Source of the DNA: Sarcomyxa edulis
Taxonomy: Eukaryota; Basidiomycota; Agaricomycetes; Agaricales; Mycenaceae
DNA: 64,000 nt
NCBI GenBank assembly: GCA_009761415.1
Contig: QUOL01000016.1
Location: 654,113 to 718,112, forward strand
Reading direction: 5' to 3'
Both the position numbers and the translations under genes were made by a program. Within the stretch, counting starts at the first letter, position 1. Every line of letters starts with the position of its first letter. This document shows positions 26,387-39,495 of this stretch, in pieces. The notes under the pieces were generated by a model that was not told the DNA's origin, did not search any database, and was given only the letters and a program-made list of their open reading frames with translations.

Positions 26387-27759
26387 ATGGCTTCACCGTT
26401 ATCATCATTTACCCTGTTTGCCGCAACACCAGACCAAGTTATAGAATCCAGAAAAAGGTCCTTCCATTCCTGGGGAACCGGATTGACTTTAGAGACGTAC
26501 CTTCTACGTGACGCTACTTGCGATGCCTTCGAGGCTGCTAAAGATGGCAAACTGGTAACTTGGTATGTCCAAACTTCTTCACACTCAAGCTTCAATATCG
26601 AAGACTTATAATTACTCGGGGTGTAGGGTTTTGGCTCCTAGAACTTGCCCAACCACTTTGGATTTTGCATGCTCATGCGAAACGTGGGTTCCGTGTTTCC
26701 GAAAACAACTTGATATAATGCTGACAAGTGATGATTTCGTTGAAGGTATCGTCGTAAAGGGCTTGCTATTCGATGTCCCAAGCTCCCAACTGATACATCA
26801 CAACAATCGGCAGTCGAAGAGGTCACATGCTATGGCATCGCATCCGTCTATACACCGCTCTCCAAGCGGAAGAACGGATATGCCAGGCATATGATGTCTC
26901 TACTGCATTGGGTGATTGCACCTGATAGCTCATTTCCAGCGCGTTTTCCGATTGATGTATGGGGTGCGCCTCCAACCAAAGTGGACCCACTTTGCTATGC
27001 ACGATTCTCTGCACTCTGGAGTGACGTCGGACATGAGTTCTATGAATCCTGTGGGCCGTTACCCATGATTCGTAACGGCGGATGGGTACACAGGGATGTA
27101 GAGTCAACAAGGTGGAGAGTTGGTGAAGTTGAAGGATCGCAAAAAAAAGAGTGTGAAAGCGATGAAGATGGATGGGAGTGGTTGGATGAAACAGGGGTGG
27201 ACAAAGTGTGGAAAGCAGACACTGAGGAGATCAAGAAGGATGTTGTATCTGTCTCTGAACAAGTGGATACTGGAAAGGTGTTGTTCACATATCTACCACA
27301 CGAAGGTACGGGGGCGTTTCTGCATCAAAAAAATGCGCTTGCTGTCGAAAGCGTGAGGGTTCTAGTCCAGACGTTTGGTGTCGTGAGTCGAAGGGATGCA
27401 AATGTGTTTGCCACTTGGGCTATGGACATACGGCCTCCTTCTCCTCCGACATTGATTGTAACGCGGATAAGAGCTACCCAATATACATTCGAAGGGGTCT
27501 TGGAGAAGGTCTTGGAGGCAGCTGAGAAGCACGGCATGAAGGAGGTAGAGGTCTGGAATTTGAACAAATCGCTCAAGGAGATAGCTGCAAAATTGGGCGG
27601 AGAGACAAAGCCTCTGGAAGAGCATTTAGCGTCCTTCAAGTGGTATGGGGAGGAGGCGGAAGAAGATGTTGTGTGGTTATTCAACGAAAAGTGAGTTGAC
27701 TCTGACTATGCTCTGACTCGACTGATACGCGTTAACTTCATAGATTCTGCTGGTGTTAG
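26387..27759 (+). CDS. LYC1-like GNAT acetyltransferase, tandem copy B
   Basis: Starts at ATG 26387 (MASPLSSFTLFAATPDQVIE), 288 bp after the stop of copy A and in the same direction. Same order of segments as copy A: LETYLLRDATCDAFEAAKDG, TCPTTLDFACSCET, CYGIASVYTPLSKRKNGYAR with the acetyl-CoA motif RKNGYA, then LPHEGTGAFLHQKNALAVES and SLKEIAAKLGGETKPLEEHL. The glycine pattern of the cofactor loop differs (KNGYA against GHGYA). Three introns are visible; the intron at AVEK/VTPP in copy A is absent and the reading runs straight through AVESVRVLVQTFGVV. Final exon again encodes FCWC, stop TAG 27757-27759. Function is inferred from family only. Confidence 0.75.
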
Positions 27760-27847
27760 GGCGCTCGTTGATTGCGGAAATATTTGATACTTGATGCTTG
27801 ATTTGACGTAACGTTCGTGAAACTTCGTGTAAAATACCATAAAATGA

Positions 27848-30800
27848 ATGTTCCGAGTCGCGTCACGGACACGTGACAGTGACCTTTTCACCCTCATGCT
27901 CCCATCTGCCGTCGCTCAGAACAGCGCACTCACGGTTCCCGTCACTATTCACGACGACGACGACGACGAAATTGTCGAAACATCTGATGTTGAAGAACAA
28001 GAAGAGCAACGAGCTGCGAGCTCCTCTTACTGGTGGTCCCAGTCCCCTCAAAAACGCTTTCGTCACAGCGACCTCCCTCTTTCCCCCAGAAAACGCGTCA
28101 AGGTGTGTTCTTTCCTACACAAACTAGTCAGTCTTGCTAATAAATACGCAGCTCAATTACCGACCAGCACCAGCTTCTGCTCGAATGGCCACTCCTGATT
28201 GCTCCCAATCCGGAACTGTTCCGAGGTCTAGCTCTCCCGTCGGTAGTAAATCACCCATCTCAAGCTCACTGGCACATACGCCAACCTTATCTGATGAAAG
28301 AGGTCGTGCATGGCACATGGTCCAGGACGTATACGAAACCGACCGGGAAGTCTTAGAGGCTAGCCCTATATATACCACCGGTGTGACGCAGTCTCACGAC
28401 GATTGTCATTCTCCCACTTTTCCAAAAGAAGATCAACATAGCACAATCGACTCTTCTCCTGCAGTAACTCAGGCGAACTCCAGTGCACCTCGACTTCGTT
28501 CTCCATCGGTGGACCCGCTTGGATTATGGACCTCTTTGCCCACCACTCCAAGGCCGCATTCTCCTTTGTTACCCCTCCCTGTGGCATCAGTACTGGATGA
28601 CCCCTTAGACCTTTTGAGGCAAACCCCACAAGATGCACCCTCTCTACATATACATTCTTCACCTTCGCATTCATCTCTCGGCCTTTTCACTCCCAAAGAC
28701 CGACAGAATTCTCTGCCACCTTCCCGAAATGTTGGATCTGAAATATTTGTCACACCACATAAAACGATGTCTCTCCCATCTTCGCCGCTCACTCCACTTT
28801 CTCCGCGGAGAAACGACATTGTATCTCCGACACCTGCACCACCCTGGCCTCCTGCTCAGCGGCATAACATCGATGAGCACGAGCTTGATAATCAATCAGG
28901 GTACTCTCTTCGCCGAAGACAAGCAAAGCAACTGAAACCCTATGCTTTCGATGCACTCATGTATCAGCGACAAATGCGATCTAACCCTGATGCTCTTATA
29001 AAGGTCGTATTGACGAGTCCAAGACGGCACCATCAGCATGACAATGAGTATGAGACCCAAGAGCCGGATCGGATGGTGGATGCGGAAGAGTGTGCTACCC
29101 TGGAAAGGCGTAGGAAGGGGAAGATGCGAAATCAGAGCGATACACAGAGTAGAAGTCAAGGCGTGATTTTGGACAATGCGCACCGTGGGCAATCCACGGA
29201 GAGGGCATACCCCAAAATTCTAGAGGATCTGCCTACTACGGATGAAGAAGAGGCGCAAGAGACACTCGAACTAAAGCAAGAAGCAAGAAGGATAGCTAGA
29301 GAAAAAAGGGACAAGGAGAAGGCGGTTGCTAAGCAGAAGAAAGCCAGGTCATTTCCACTCTCGAAGAGCTTCCTGTCAAACGAAAGAGATACCAAGAGAT
29401 CTTCAACGGTAAGTAATCTGATTTAGATATTCAATCCAAGCCCTGAAGGCCTGGATCTGACTTTATTGTTTGTTATTCAGGGGAGCTCTCGCAGACTCTC
29501 TAGTCCTCACAAGAATAATACAAGTGATGTGAGCGACGCAGAAATCAGCGCCGAACGACGAGAAGCGATAGATGCAGCCGGACAGGTTCGACGCGCGGCT
29601 ACTCCACGTTTCTCTCGCACTCATTCCCTACCTGAGCCGAGCGAGGACTACCATGGTTATGACCAGAGTAGATACCCTGACGGTAACGAATCAGACACTG
29701 AAGACATCCAACGGAACACACGAGACACTGCTATCATCATTGATGATGTTGGTGATAATGATAATGATGACAATTCTCCTCCACGACCCTACTCCCTGGC
29801 ACATCACTCTTCGAACAGCTCGCCTAGCTCTACACCAGATCTGGCCTACTTGAACTCGAAAGACGCAAAACGTCTCAAGGCTGCTAGGAGAATGATGCCG
29901 GGTGTGATGCTCTTGAAAGAGCTCCAAAACGCTCAAGACAAATCACGATTCAAACGACCGCGGTTAATGACACTGGACAGCGACGAAGAAGTCGAGGAGA
30001 GCCCCCTGCTCCCTGGGCAAAGTCGTACAATGACTGCAGTGCGTCCTAGGCACATCAAAGACATCAGAGGAGACTCGGAGAGCTCGGACGATGAACGTGC
30101 TACCGTTCTATCATTGTCCCATGACAATAGCGATGTCGATGAAGGCGGCTTGAGGCGGGAAACAAGACCCATCTCGTCTGTCATCAGCATCTCGGACAGT
30201 GAAGAGGCTAGCTCCAGCAGTAGCGATGATGCAGTAGGTGACGACGAGATACAGGCCCAGGTCCGGGAGAACGGTGCAGTGGTGGCGAACAAAAGACTTC
30301 GAGAAGGGAGTCTCATCGATTACATGTTGTCAAGGTCAACAATTATAGGTGGACAGACACGAAAACGGAAGACACAGTGCCGAAACGACGGTAGCAAACG
30401 ACATGTGCGTCAAACTCGAACTCCAAAGTACGGAGTCGATATCGTCACTCGTGGAGCAAGGAAACACGGAACTCATAGACAGACTCTGCTACCGTTCGAG
30501 AAACAGGCGAAACCTCGAAAGATCTCTGCACGTCGTAATCCTGGTGGAGGTTCTTCTACCCATCGACAATTGGAAGAAGACGGGAATACAGAAAGATCTG
30601 AGATGGAGCAAGTTCTCGGAATCTTCGGAGAGCAGGATCTGAAGGCGGTTAAGTATAGGCTCAGGGAGAAAAGACGGCGGCAGCGTGCTAAAGCGCAAGG
30701 CGTCTTCGTCTTTCATAGCACAGGCTCACATATCTCCACTGGACGACGAAAACCTCGAGTGGTCACTATAGACATCGAAGACGAAGGATTTCGCACCGCA

Positions 30801-33800
30801 TTGGCACCTCTTTCGCAAGATTGGGTCAAGTCAACCGATCGCCCCCTCCCCCAAACCACGGCTTCTCATGCGCACTCACCATCACGGCGGAAGGAGCGGC
30901 CTGCTCGGCCGCCAGAAGACATCGATACACCACAAACTGTACCTGACACACGATACCGCGACATTGACTCTGAAACGCCCATAATCTCAGGCATGGCTTT
31001 CCTACCTAGCACTTATATCGGTATGGGGCGCCTTCGGGAACTAATAGAGATTATAACGCCTTCAAAACTGCCTGCGGCTGCAGGGTTCGTTTCTACTGCA
31101 GTCACGACTCCATTAGCATATGCCGCGCAAGGACTCGACATAGGGCCACAATTATCACTTGCCGAATTTGCCGCTTCGTTGGGGACCATGTGTGACCAAT
31201 TGTTCTACTTCATGACCGGCCTCCCTGAAGACGATTATCCGGAAAAGTGCAAGCATTGGGAAGGTCTTATGCGTGCATCTTGCCAATTGATATCATGGTT
31301 TCTCTCCTGCTCAAGCGAGGATGATTGCGCCACACTCCGAGCTACAGGAACAGATCACGTAACCCGACTGGTCACTCGTTTACGAGATCTGAAACTGGAA
31401 GGGAGTTCCATGGATACGATGACTCTCGCCGGCGGATGGTTCACTGTCGAGGTGTTGATTCGGCTTGGATATCGCCTTCCTGATTCAGGGGTCAAACTTT
31501 CGTCGGACAGTAGTCCTTTGGTGAACTCGGTCAATTTGGTCGTGGCACATCTATTGGAGTTCAGTTTAGAGCAGATTATGGACTCGGTTCGGGCTCATGT
31601 GGATGGTTTAACAAGTCTATCTTCCGCAGAGCGTGCTGCCGAGGTGTGGGTATGTTTGATCCATCTTCTCATGCCCCGGGGCGGTCAAACTTCCAGGGTC
31701 ATCGATGCCCATCCACTGTGGCAAATTGTGCTTGACACGATGCAGCGCAACGATCGACCTGAACAATCAAATCTGGAGGCTAGCGAGGGGACCTGGCAAA
31801 CAATATTCGGCCTTTGCGGGCTTTCACAATTTTCTGATCTGGGGATGTCAGTATCCGAAGTTCGTCTTCCCTCTTCGTGGGACATGGTAGCTTTTGCCCT
31901 GAGGCAAATCAGACTGGTCTCGCACCCGGAGAGCGAACACCATCTCTCAGCAAGCAGTTTGGACAAACGCGATCAATATATCGGCATCGTTACCTCTAGA
32001 TGTTTCCATCTCTGGAGTCGCTGGCATTGGAAACTCGACGATGCTTCAGTCATGTTCAACCAACTTGTGGAAATTTTTCGAAGCCGAAAATTTGGAAATC
32101 TTCGGCAAGAGCGCCCTGACTTTGCGGGGTTTATGCGCTATTCAGATTGGAATTTGCACTCTCGTCATGAAAATACTGATACGGCGTTTGATCTATTCCT
32201 CAAATTGATCGTCCAGGCTGCTAACTCGGAAAGTGTTGCGAATGATGCAAGCCAGCGGCCGCGGACTCTCTCTTCCAAGACAAAAAAACTGCTTTCTCTT
32301 GCAATACCAGTTGGATCTGTGCCGTTCACCAGAGACGCTCCGCTAGGCGAAAGGTCAATGCTTTACAACCGCTTCAGTGCGATCGCTGTTGCCGTATGTC
32401 TTGATCCCTCTAATGTTCGCTCCCGATTGATCCAAGCACGCGGATATGTCGATTTCAAAGATGCCGACGATAGCACTCGAATAGCTTGCATTCGCGGCAT
32501 GATGTATTTCGCTTGTCTCATGATTCCTCGTAAAATTCCTCTTGAAGAGGTTTGGAATTGGTTGACAGATATGGTGAATAGTCTGGTAGACGAGTACAAG
32601 GCCGCGACTGTAGCTGCTATCCGGGAGCACATGGCGAAGGATCCACATCTGAGCCTCGACACAAGTCTTGTTGCGGAAACATTGACCAAGGACCGACTTG
32701 TGTTGATGGTACAAGTACTCTTGCGGGCTGTTCGAACCATTATTGGGAAATATAAAGAATGGGGTTATCCAGATCCGGCACTCATTTGTGAGTTCTTGAT
32801 CCGTATGAGTCTAACGTCAGGTTCTCACACTTCCTCGACAGCTCGAGTTATCGATTTGTTTTTGAGAGCCAGGATTGACACAGGAACTCGTACTGGTCGG
32901 GAACTCGGAAGGCTGATTCAATCGTTTCTGAACGTTCGAGCTATTGCTTTGCCATCTCCACCCCGGCCACTACTTCAGACGGACGCTAAGCAAGAAAGTC
33001 AAGACGAATATGGGACATTGGATCTGAATTGGGATGACCCAGATCTGAATGCAGTTTTGGACGCGGAAACACCAGGAGCATCAGAACAACGAGCCAAAGA
33101 CTCGGTGCTTTCGGAGGTAAGTTGTTCTTTTAAATGAGGCGATCTGACATCTTCATTTTTCTTAAGGTCATCGACTCCAGACTTTACCCACTAGTGTTTC
33201 GTTCTGTCAGCAAATGTTTTCGAAAGCCCCCTGAAACCAAGGCTCTCAAAGAATTAACCGAGGATACACATCTTTGGATTGATTGTTGGCTTGGCTGCGC
33301 CAACGTCGTAATTCAGAATGGGAAGAAAGTATGTGTTCATTATGACTGACGAAGTTTTGACTTAGCATCAGCACACAGACTTGGTCTTCCTATCTCGATC
33401 TTCACCCATGGGGACAGATCGACGATGATTGTTGGCGTCGACGGGTCGAGTTGAAATCGATGTTAGTTCTCCTTCAGCTCAGTCCGATGTTGTATACGGT
33501 TAGCCTATCTGGATCCAAGATGTCAGTTCGATATTAACAAAAAAATCAGACTTACCCAGATCGATTCATGGACATTCTACTGGAATCAATGGCAGCAGAT
33601 AGGATCACCCTTGAGCACGAATATGTTTCGTTACTGTTTTCCCTGGATGGTCTTCGACATCCACTCTTGCGTACTATACCTTTGGCTCCTCCTCCAGAAG
33701 GCGACGACTATAAAATCTCCGAAGCCGAACTCACAGCTTGTCGAACATCATTCTTGGATGGTCAGTCGCGCGAGTCAAGAATGGATATACCGATACTGAT

Positions 33801-34135
33801 GCAACTTGTAGTCATGTTCGACAACCTAGAGGAAAGCTTGACCGAAGAGGCAAGAGGTAGCACATCTCTAGCCGAGGACAACTCGAAGTACATTGGCTTT
33901 TTTATCAAAATGTTGTCAGCGATGCGGAGCATCTATGAGGTGAGTTCTAGGGGGAATAAGTTAAGCTCGAATCTGACTGTTCGTTGTATCTTAGGGACTG
34001 GAAGATGGATCAGACGGTAGAAGGACATATTGCACCTTCTGTCGAGGTGTCTTGGAGGTGATGCAAAAACATGAGTCAGTAAGGTCGCAAGCACGGTTGT
34101 CATACTGGATTAATTGGGGACGGCATTTGAATTAA
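27848..34135 (+). CDS. MMS22: Mms22/Mus7-family replication fork repair protein
   Basis: A very large protein of about 2,000 residues in at least six exons. Start is either ATG 27848 or ATG 27896 (MLPSAVAQNSALTVPV). The N-terminal thousand residues are acidic and serine-rich with an acidic DDDDDEIVETSDVEEQEEQ patch and a conserved YSLRRRQAKQLKPYAFDALM box, typical of the Mms22/Mus7 family, and RQTLLPFEKQAKPRK further on. The C-terminal part is helical, with SLAEFAASLGTMCDQLFYFM, SYLDLHPWGQIDDDCWRRRV and ESMAADRITLEHEYVSLLFS. Stop TAA at 34133-34135. In yeast Mms22 works with the Rtt101-Mms1 ubiquitin ligase to rescue stalled forks; in fission yeast Mus7 serves a related role. Family assignment rests on motif memory and architecture, so it is strong but not certain. 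Confidence 0.75.
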
Positions 34136-34320
34136 TGGGGTTGTTGGTGATTATGGGTGGTACATTGTAGCTGTTACGTTACCAGGCCAATGGAATGAAC
34201 AATTTCAATTTCATTTCATTTTTGGCTCCGATCGTTTGCCTTCAGCATCGCGATCGAAAAATTCACTTTATAAACGGCTGGCCGTCTGGATACTCTTAGA
34301 TACTCTCTCCTTAGCCCCTC

Positions 34321-35757
34321 ATGGCTCCCGTTCATGCTCTCGACTCCTTCTATCTCGGCATCACCATCTTGGTTACACTTGGATACCAGCTTTTGGGCTT
34401 CTTCATTGCTTGGACATTTCAATTCGACAAGATCACCGACTTTACAGGAGGCTCTAATTTCTTTCTTTTGGGCGAGTGCCACTTATATCGCTATGTCGTG
34501 CTACACAGCTTATCGACTTCGCAGCTCTTCTTACTCTCTTAATCGGGAACACTTTCTACGCCCGCAATGTCGTCAGCAGCGTGTTAGTCATGGTCTGGGC
34601 TGTGAGAATAGCTGGTATGTCGATGTTGCACAAATTCAGCCGTCGCAGCTACTGACACAGCGGACTAGGATTCCTCTTATTTCGCGTATTGAAAACTGGT
34701 ACTGATACACGATTCGATGATATAAGGTCCCACTTTCTCAAATTCCTTGGTAAGTTTCGACCTCGAATGTGTCTTTATCTGTATTGCTCATCCATTGCTC
34801 AGGGTTCTGGATTGGCGAGCCGATCAAATACCCCGTGTCTACGGATGAATATTCATATATTTTTGTTAGGTCAAATCGTCTGGGTTTGGACTGTCTCACT
34901 CCCACTCGTCATCCTCAATTCACCAGCTATATCGGACGTTTCTACGGGCGGATCTAATCCTTCTTTTGGTACCTCGCGTGATATCGCCGGGATTATTCTG
35001 TGGGCGTTAGGATTTGTTATCGAGACAACAGCAGATATCCAGAAAGTACGGAATTTTTTCGGTGACTCGCTACCCCCTTCTAATCTGGGTACTGCCTAAG
35101 TATCTTTACAAGTCCAACAAGGCAAACCCACGGGACATTCCCATGACCGTAAGAAATATACAGACCTCTCATGCGCAACATTGCTAATCCAGATCCCTCC
35201 CTTCTGTAGAAGGGCCTATGGGCGTGGTCACGTCATCCTCCCTATTTTGGAGAGTATGTATATGCAACAACTTCACGTCCTGTAGAGATTGACGTATCAC
35301 CAGGATCATGTGCTGGTGGGGCATCTGGATTCTATGTCTTTCTCCGACTACGGACGGAACACTTTCGTCGGCTTCTAAATCTGCACAATACGGGGCGATT
35401 GTGTCTCCTATATTCACTGTCATGTATGTGACGTACTTTCATTGTCGACTTATCACTGACTATTGTGCCAGCCTTCTTATGTTTGGTTCTGGCGTGCCTA
35501 CCGCGGAAAAACCTCAAGCCAAAAAGTTCTATCTGATGACTTTTTCCCAAAACGGTCAAGGTCACCCTCATGCCTGGACATCTTACAAAGCATACTTGGA
35601 AAGGACATCCATCTTGATACCTATACCTCCGGTGTTGTATCAACGATTACCAGCCCTTATAAAGAAGTCAGTTCTCCTCGATTTCCCCATGTATAAATTT
35701 GACGAAGAGAGGGATGGCCCTGGAGCTCTGGCGTATGCGAAGAACAGACACACGTGA
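34321..35757 (+). CDS. DUF1295 steroid 5-alpha-reductase-like membrane protein
   Basis: Starts at ATG 34321 (MAPVHALDSFYLGITILVTL). A polytopic membrane protein of the DUF1295 family, distantly related to 3-oxo-5-alpha-steroid dehydrogenases and isoprenylcysteine methyltransferases. Visible spans include GITILVTLGYQLLGFFIAW, FAALLTLLIGNTFYARNVV and IAGIILWALGFVIETTADIQ. The family signature near the C terminus is spread over three exons: KYLYKSNKANPRDIPMTK, GLWAWSRHPPYFGEI and MCWWGIW. A final luminal or cytosolic tail ends FDEERDGPGALAYAKNRHT at TGA 35757. Five or six introns are needed; without splicing the frame stops repeatedly. Substrate unknown. It begins 186 bp after the Mms22-like stop. 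Confidence 0.85.
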
Positions 35758-35942
35758 GGGGCTCTAATCCGAGTTCCAGATATACGATTCGCAGTAGCTA
35801 CCACATCATGATATACCTGCACAGCCACAGATCGACGTCTCCAGTGGAGAACTCGGACTTGGGATCTTCTCATGTAACTTCATACCGACCTGCATTACCA
35901 GCACTCTATTCTACTAGTCTTGTACTTCTGTAAATTATACCC

Positions 35943-37979
35943 ATGGCGACCGCAGGTTCTCATACCCAGGACTTTATGACAGCTTATGATGAAGTCACGC
36001 AGAACAAATTGAACTGGTAAGTCCAGTGGGAACCGTCGATTCGAGCCCTTGTCTTATTAGTATTCAAACGTACAGGATTCTTTTGCAATTCACGAATAAT
36101 GTGAGCCCATATGGCCCTGTTTGAAGACAATGGGTCGCGGTGACAATAACGGAAAACTAAAATGATCCTTCCTAGCACGGCCCCGAACAATTGAACCTCT
36201 TTGCTACTGGCGACCAGGGTCTTCCGGAGCTTAAGAGCAAGGTCGACAACCTGGATGAGATCTTCATAGCATTCTATCGCGAGGAATTCAAGGGAGAACA
36301 ATCTTTCATTTTGATCAACTTTATTCCAGAGTCAGTGTCGGGTGTGCGCAGAGGTGCGTCGCGTTTCTCTTCGCACTGTCTTAAGGCTCATATAGATACA
36401 CGTTATAATAGCGCGCGCTTTGGTGCAATCACGCCGACTGGGAAGTTTATATAAAGTAAGTTGAGCGTTATTGTGTGTCGGGCGCTGTTTGACACATGCT
36501 TGTAGAGAAACCAGGCGACCTTGACAATTGATTCTCTCGGAAACCTGACAACTGCCGCAATACACAAAGCTCTTGCAGATCCAGACTCGACTCTTTTCAT
36601 ACAAATGGGACGCTCAGTATCCCAAACATCAGCCATCGTCACCGAGAAAGCGTTACCGAATCCGTTGGACATGCACATACGCAGATCTGTCTCTGAAACC
36701 CCATCATACTCTCCCCCGCCAGCTTCGACAGGGAAGACAGGCATGTTTTCTCACTTCCTACGTAGAAAGAAGAGGCCAGACGAAACGCTGGACGATTCGC
36801 CACCTCCGATACCACCAAAAGATAAAGATGTATATTTCGTGCAGCATCCTGAGATTCGCAATGCGTCTTCCCAGGCTCTTCACACTCACGCCATCCCTCC
36901 CCGCGACATCCCAGGGAAAATTCGTTCCAGCAGTTTGTCGGAATTTGCTATAATCAATAAGTCATTCAGTTCTGAAGAGGTAATTCTAAACCATGGTGAT
37001 GACAAACCTCAGGAACTCGTCCAATCTCCTTCACAGAACACCGTTATTCCTATCCACATGTCTTCTCTTCGCGGGAAATGGACACCGGAATCATCGCCTA
37101 GCCGAGACCCCGCCGAACGGGCGCGTCGAAGAAAAGAAATTGAAAGTCAACGACAGATTGAAGAGGAGATTGCTATTCGCGAGGAGGCCGAACGACAGGC
37201 ACGATTGAAACACAAGAAACAAGAAATATTGAAACAGGAGATAGAGGAAGAGCAGCTGAGACGGGCCTCACTGGAGCGAGATCTCAGACGGGCGATGATC
37301 GAAAGGAGGAAGAAAGAGCAACAGGAACGAGACGAGGAAGAGAGGAAGAAATGGGAACTCGAAGAAAAAAAGAGGGCAGACAAGGAGAGACGATTGGAGG
37401 AGAGCAGACGACTTGAAGAGTGGCGGAAAGAGCAGATGAGACTTTCCGAAGAAGCAGTCCGACGCGCCGAAGAGGAAAGAAAGCAAGAGGAGGAAGAGAG
37501 AAGGGCACGTATCAAGTTGGTGGAGGCCAAGGTCAGAAGCAACGCGAAAGAAGATTCTCTGGTGACAGGCTGGGTGACTATGCAGACAAGCGAATCATTG
37601 GTGTGGAAAAGGCGATTTTTCAAGTTTATTGGAACTGTAGTATTCTTCTACCGATGCCCCAAGGTGAGCTTCCACGACGGTAGTATCTTGGACGAGAGCT
37701 GACGATTACGCAGGATCTAGGACAAATTTTGGACAAAGTAGAGCTCCGTGGCCATGTGCGTGGTTTGAGAGAATGGGATGAAGGCTTTGAAGATCTAGAA
37801 GCTATACCTCATTCGTTTGCCATTGAATTCACTGATGGACGAGGTCCGTGGGCCATGTTTGCAGACTCGGAAGAAGAAAAGGTACGCATCTTAAGAGCGC
37901 TGAGCTTGTCCTATGCTAACGAGACGAACAGGACAAACTGCTGGGACTTTTACATCACGCTGCAGGATTGCGAGATTAG
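35943..37979 (+). CDS. ADF-H (coactosin-like), coiled-coil and PH domain protein
   Basis: Starts at ATG 35943 (MATAGSHTQDFMTAYDEVTQ). The N-terminal ADF-H domain, an actin-binding fold, runs to about residue 140 and contains WILLQFTNNHGPEQLNLFAT, EQSFILINFIPESVSGVRR and QATLTIDSLGNLTTAAIHKA. A proline-rich middle with SPPPIPPKDKDVYF could bind SH3 domains. A long charged helix rich in E, R and K follows, from about 37105 to 37530 (RKEIESQRQIEEEIAIREEA onwards). The C terminus is a PH domain starting DSLVTGWVTMQTSESLVWKR with the final tryptophan in GPWAMFADSEEE. Stop TAG 37977-37979. The order ADF-H, helix, PH suggests an actin-to-membrane adaptor at endocytic patches or the cortex, loosely drebrin-like. 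I do not recognise a yeast orthologue. Confidence 0.85.
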
Positions 37980-38145
37980 GAGCATCGAGGGAAGGATATC
38001 TGTACATGTTGGTTGTCTGTCACGGTTGTAATTTTATTTTCGAGTTTTGTGTAATTTATCGGATAAGTCGTCGATTATATTTAATTATTTTGGCTTGCCT
38101 CTTCTCTGCTCGTCGTGCTCGTTGTGCTCGTTGTCGTTCTCGACC

Positions 38146-39410
38146 ATGGCGGGGCTTATATCCCCAAAACCTGTCCCATATCTTCAGCACACTTCTCTTT
38201 ACAATCCTTATCAACGTGGGCCATCTGCGTACTCTGAAACACCACAAGCCCAGTTGGCGCATCCCGTCCCACACCAAGGAAGCCAGTTCATGGGAAACAA
38301 CTTGGGGCCGAACACCAACATCAGCGCACAGGAAGATGGAAAGATATATGGACTTGTCATAGAGCTGATGGATCCTAACCTGAGAGAAGGGGCTCTCCTC
38401 GAACTGAGCAAAAAGCGGGAGCAGTACGACGACCTGGCACTTGTGCTTTGGCATTCATTTGGTACGGGCCATCTTCGGTGACTGGGCTCGTACACTCATA
38501 TATACCTCTTTTTCTTAGGAATCATGCCGGCTCTGCTTCAAGAGATCGTCTCTGTGTATCCTTTGCTCTCACCGCCTAATCTCACCGCCCATGTCTCGAA
38601 CCGCGTATGCAATGCTTTAGCTCTCTTGCAATGCGTAGCATCACACTCGGAAACACGCCAATTGTTTCTCAATGGTACGTTCGTATTTCATGTCTCGTAG
38701 GATTAGTTTCTTACCAAGCCTGTTGCAGCCCACATCCCTCTTTTTCTCTACCCATTCTTGAATACCACCTCCAAAACACGCCCTTTTGAATATCTGCGTC
38801 TCACCTCCCTCGGAGTCATTGGCGCCCTCGTAAAAGTATGTATTCCTATTTTCTACCTCCATGATTGACAAAATCCAACCGATTTCTAGCAAAACGACAA
38901 CAACACCGTTATCCACTTCTTGCTCTCAACGGAAATTATACCCCTCTGCCTCCGTATAATGGAGACGGGTTCGGAACTTTCAAAAACCGTCGCTATCTTT
39001 ATCGTTCAGAAGATTCTCCTAGACGAGACTGGCCTCACCTATATTTGTCATACCTACGAACGATTTTACGCCGTCGGAACTGTTCTTAGTAATATGGTGA
39101 ACCAACTAGTGGAGACTCAGGCGGTCAGATTGCTCAAGCATGTCGTGCGGTGTTATTTGCGACTTAGTGATAACTTGAGGTTCGTGCGCATCTTTCACAT
39201 GATCACCCGCTTACTTTGGGGCTTTTAGAGCACGAGAGGCACTACGTGCATGTCTTCCCGAACCGCTTCGTGACCAAACGTTCAGTGTTCTCTTAAAGGT
39301 ACTTACATGCATGCGTCTGGACCTGATAGTGGCTAATAGTGTGATTCTAGGGCGACATGGTTACGAAACGATGCCTTACGACTCTGTTGAACAATCTGAA
39401 CGAGCAGTAA
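38146..39410 (+). CDS. CAF40: CNOT9/Caf40/Rcd1 subunit of the CCR4-NOT complex
   Basis: Starts at ATG 38146 ([20 protein letters not shown]). After a short disordered N terminus, the conserved armadillo-repeat core begins at [20 protein letters not shown] and continues through [104 protein letters not shown] and [19 protein letters not shown], to a short tail ending LLNNLNEQ at TAA 39408-39410. CNOT9 docks on NOT1 and recruits deadenylation partners such as TNRC6-like or Bam peptides in other eukaryotes. Seven or so introns. One of the best conserved genes here; no damage seen. Confidence 0.96.
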
Positions 39411-39495
39411 CTGTTATATATTTTCTGATAATTATCTGTGGTTAGACAACAAACCAATGTACACTTGCGTAATATATATTTCATCACCTGATAAT

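Noticed and set aside
37147..37623. 158-codon minus-strand open frame rich in serine
   Set aside because: Shadow of the glutamate-rich helix of the ADF-H/PH protein.
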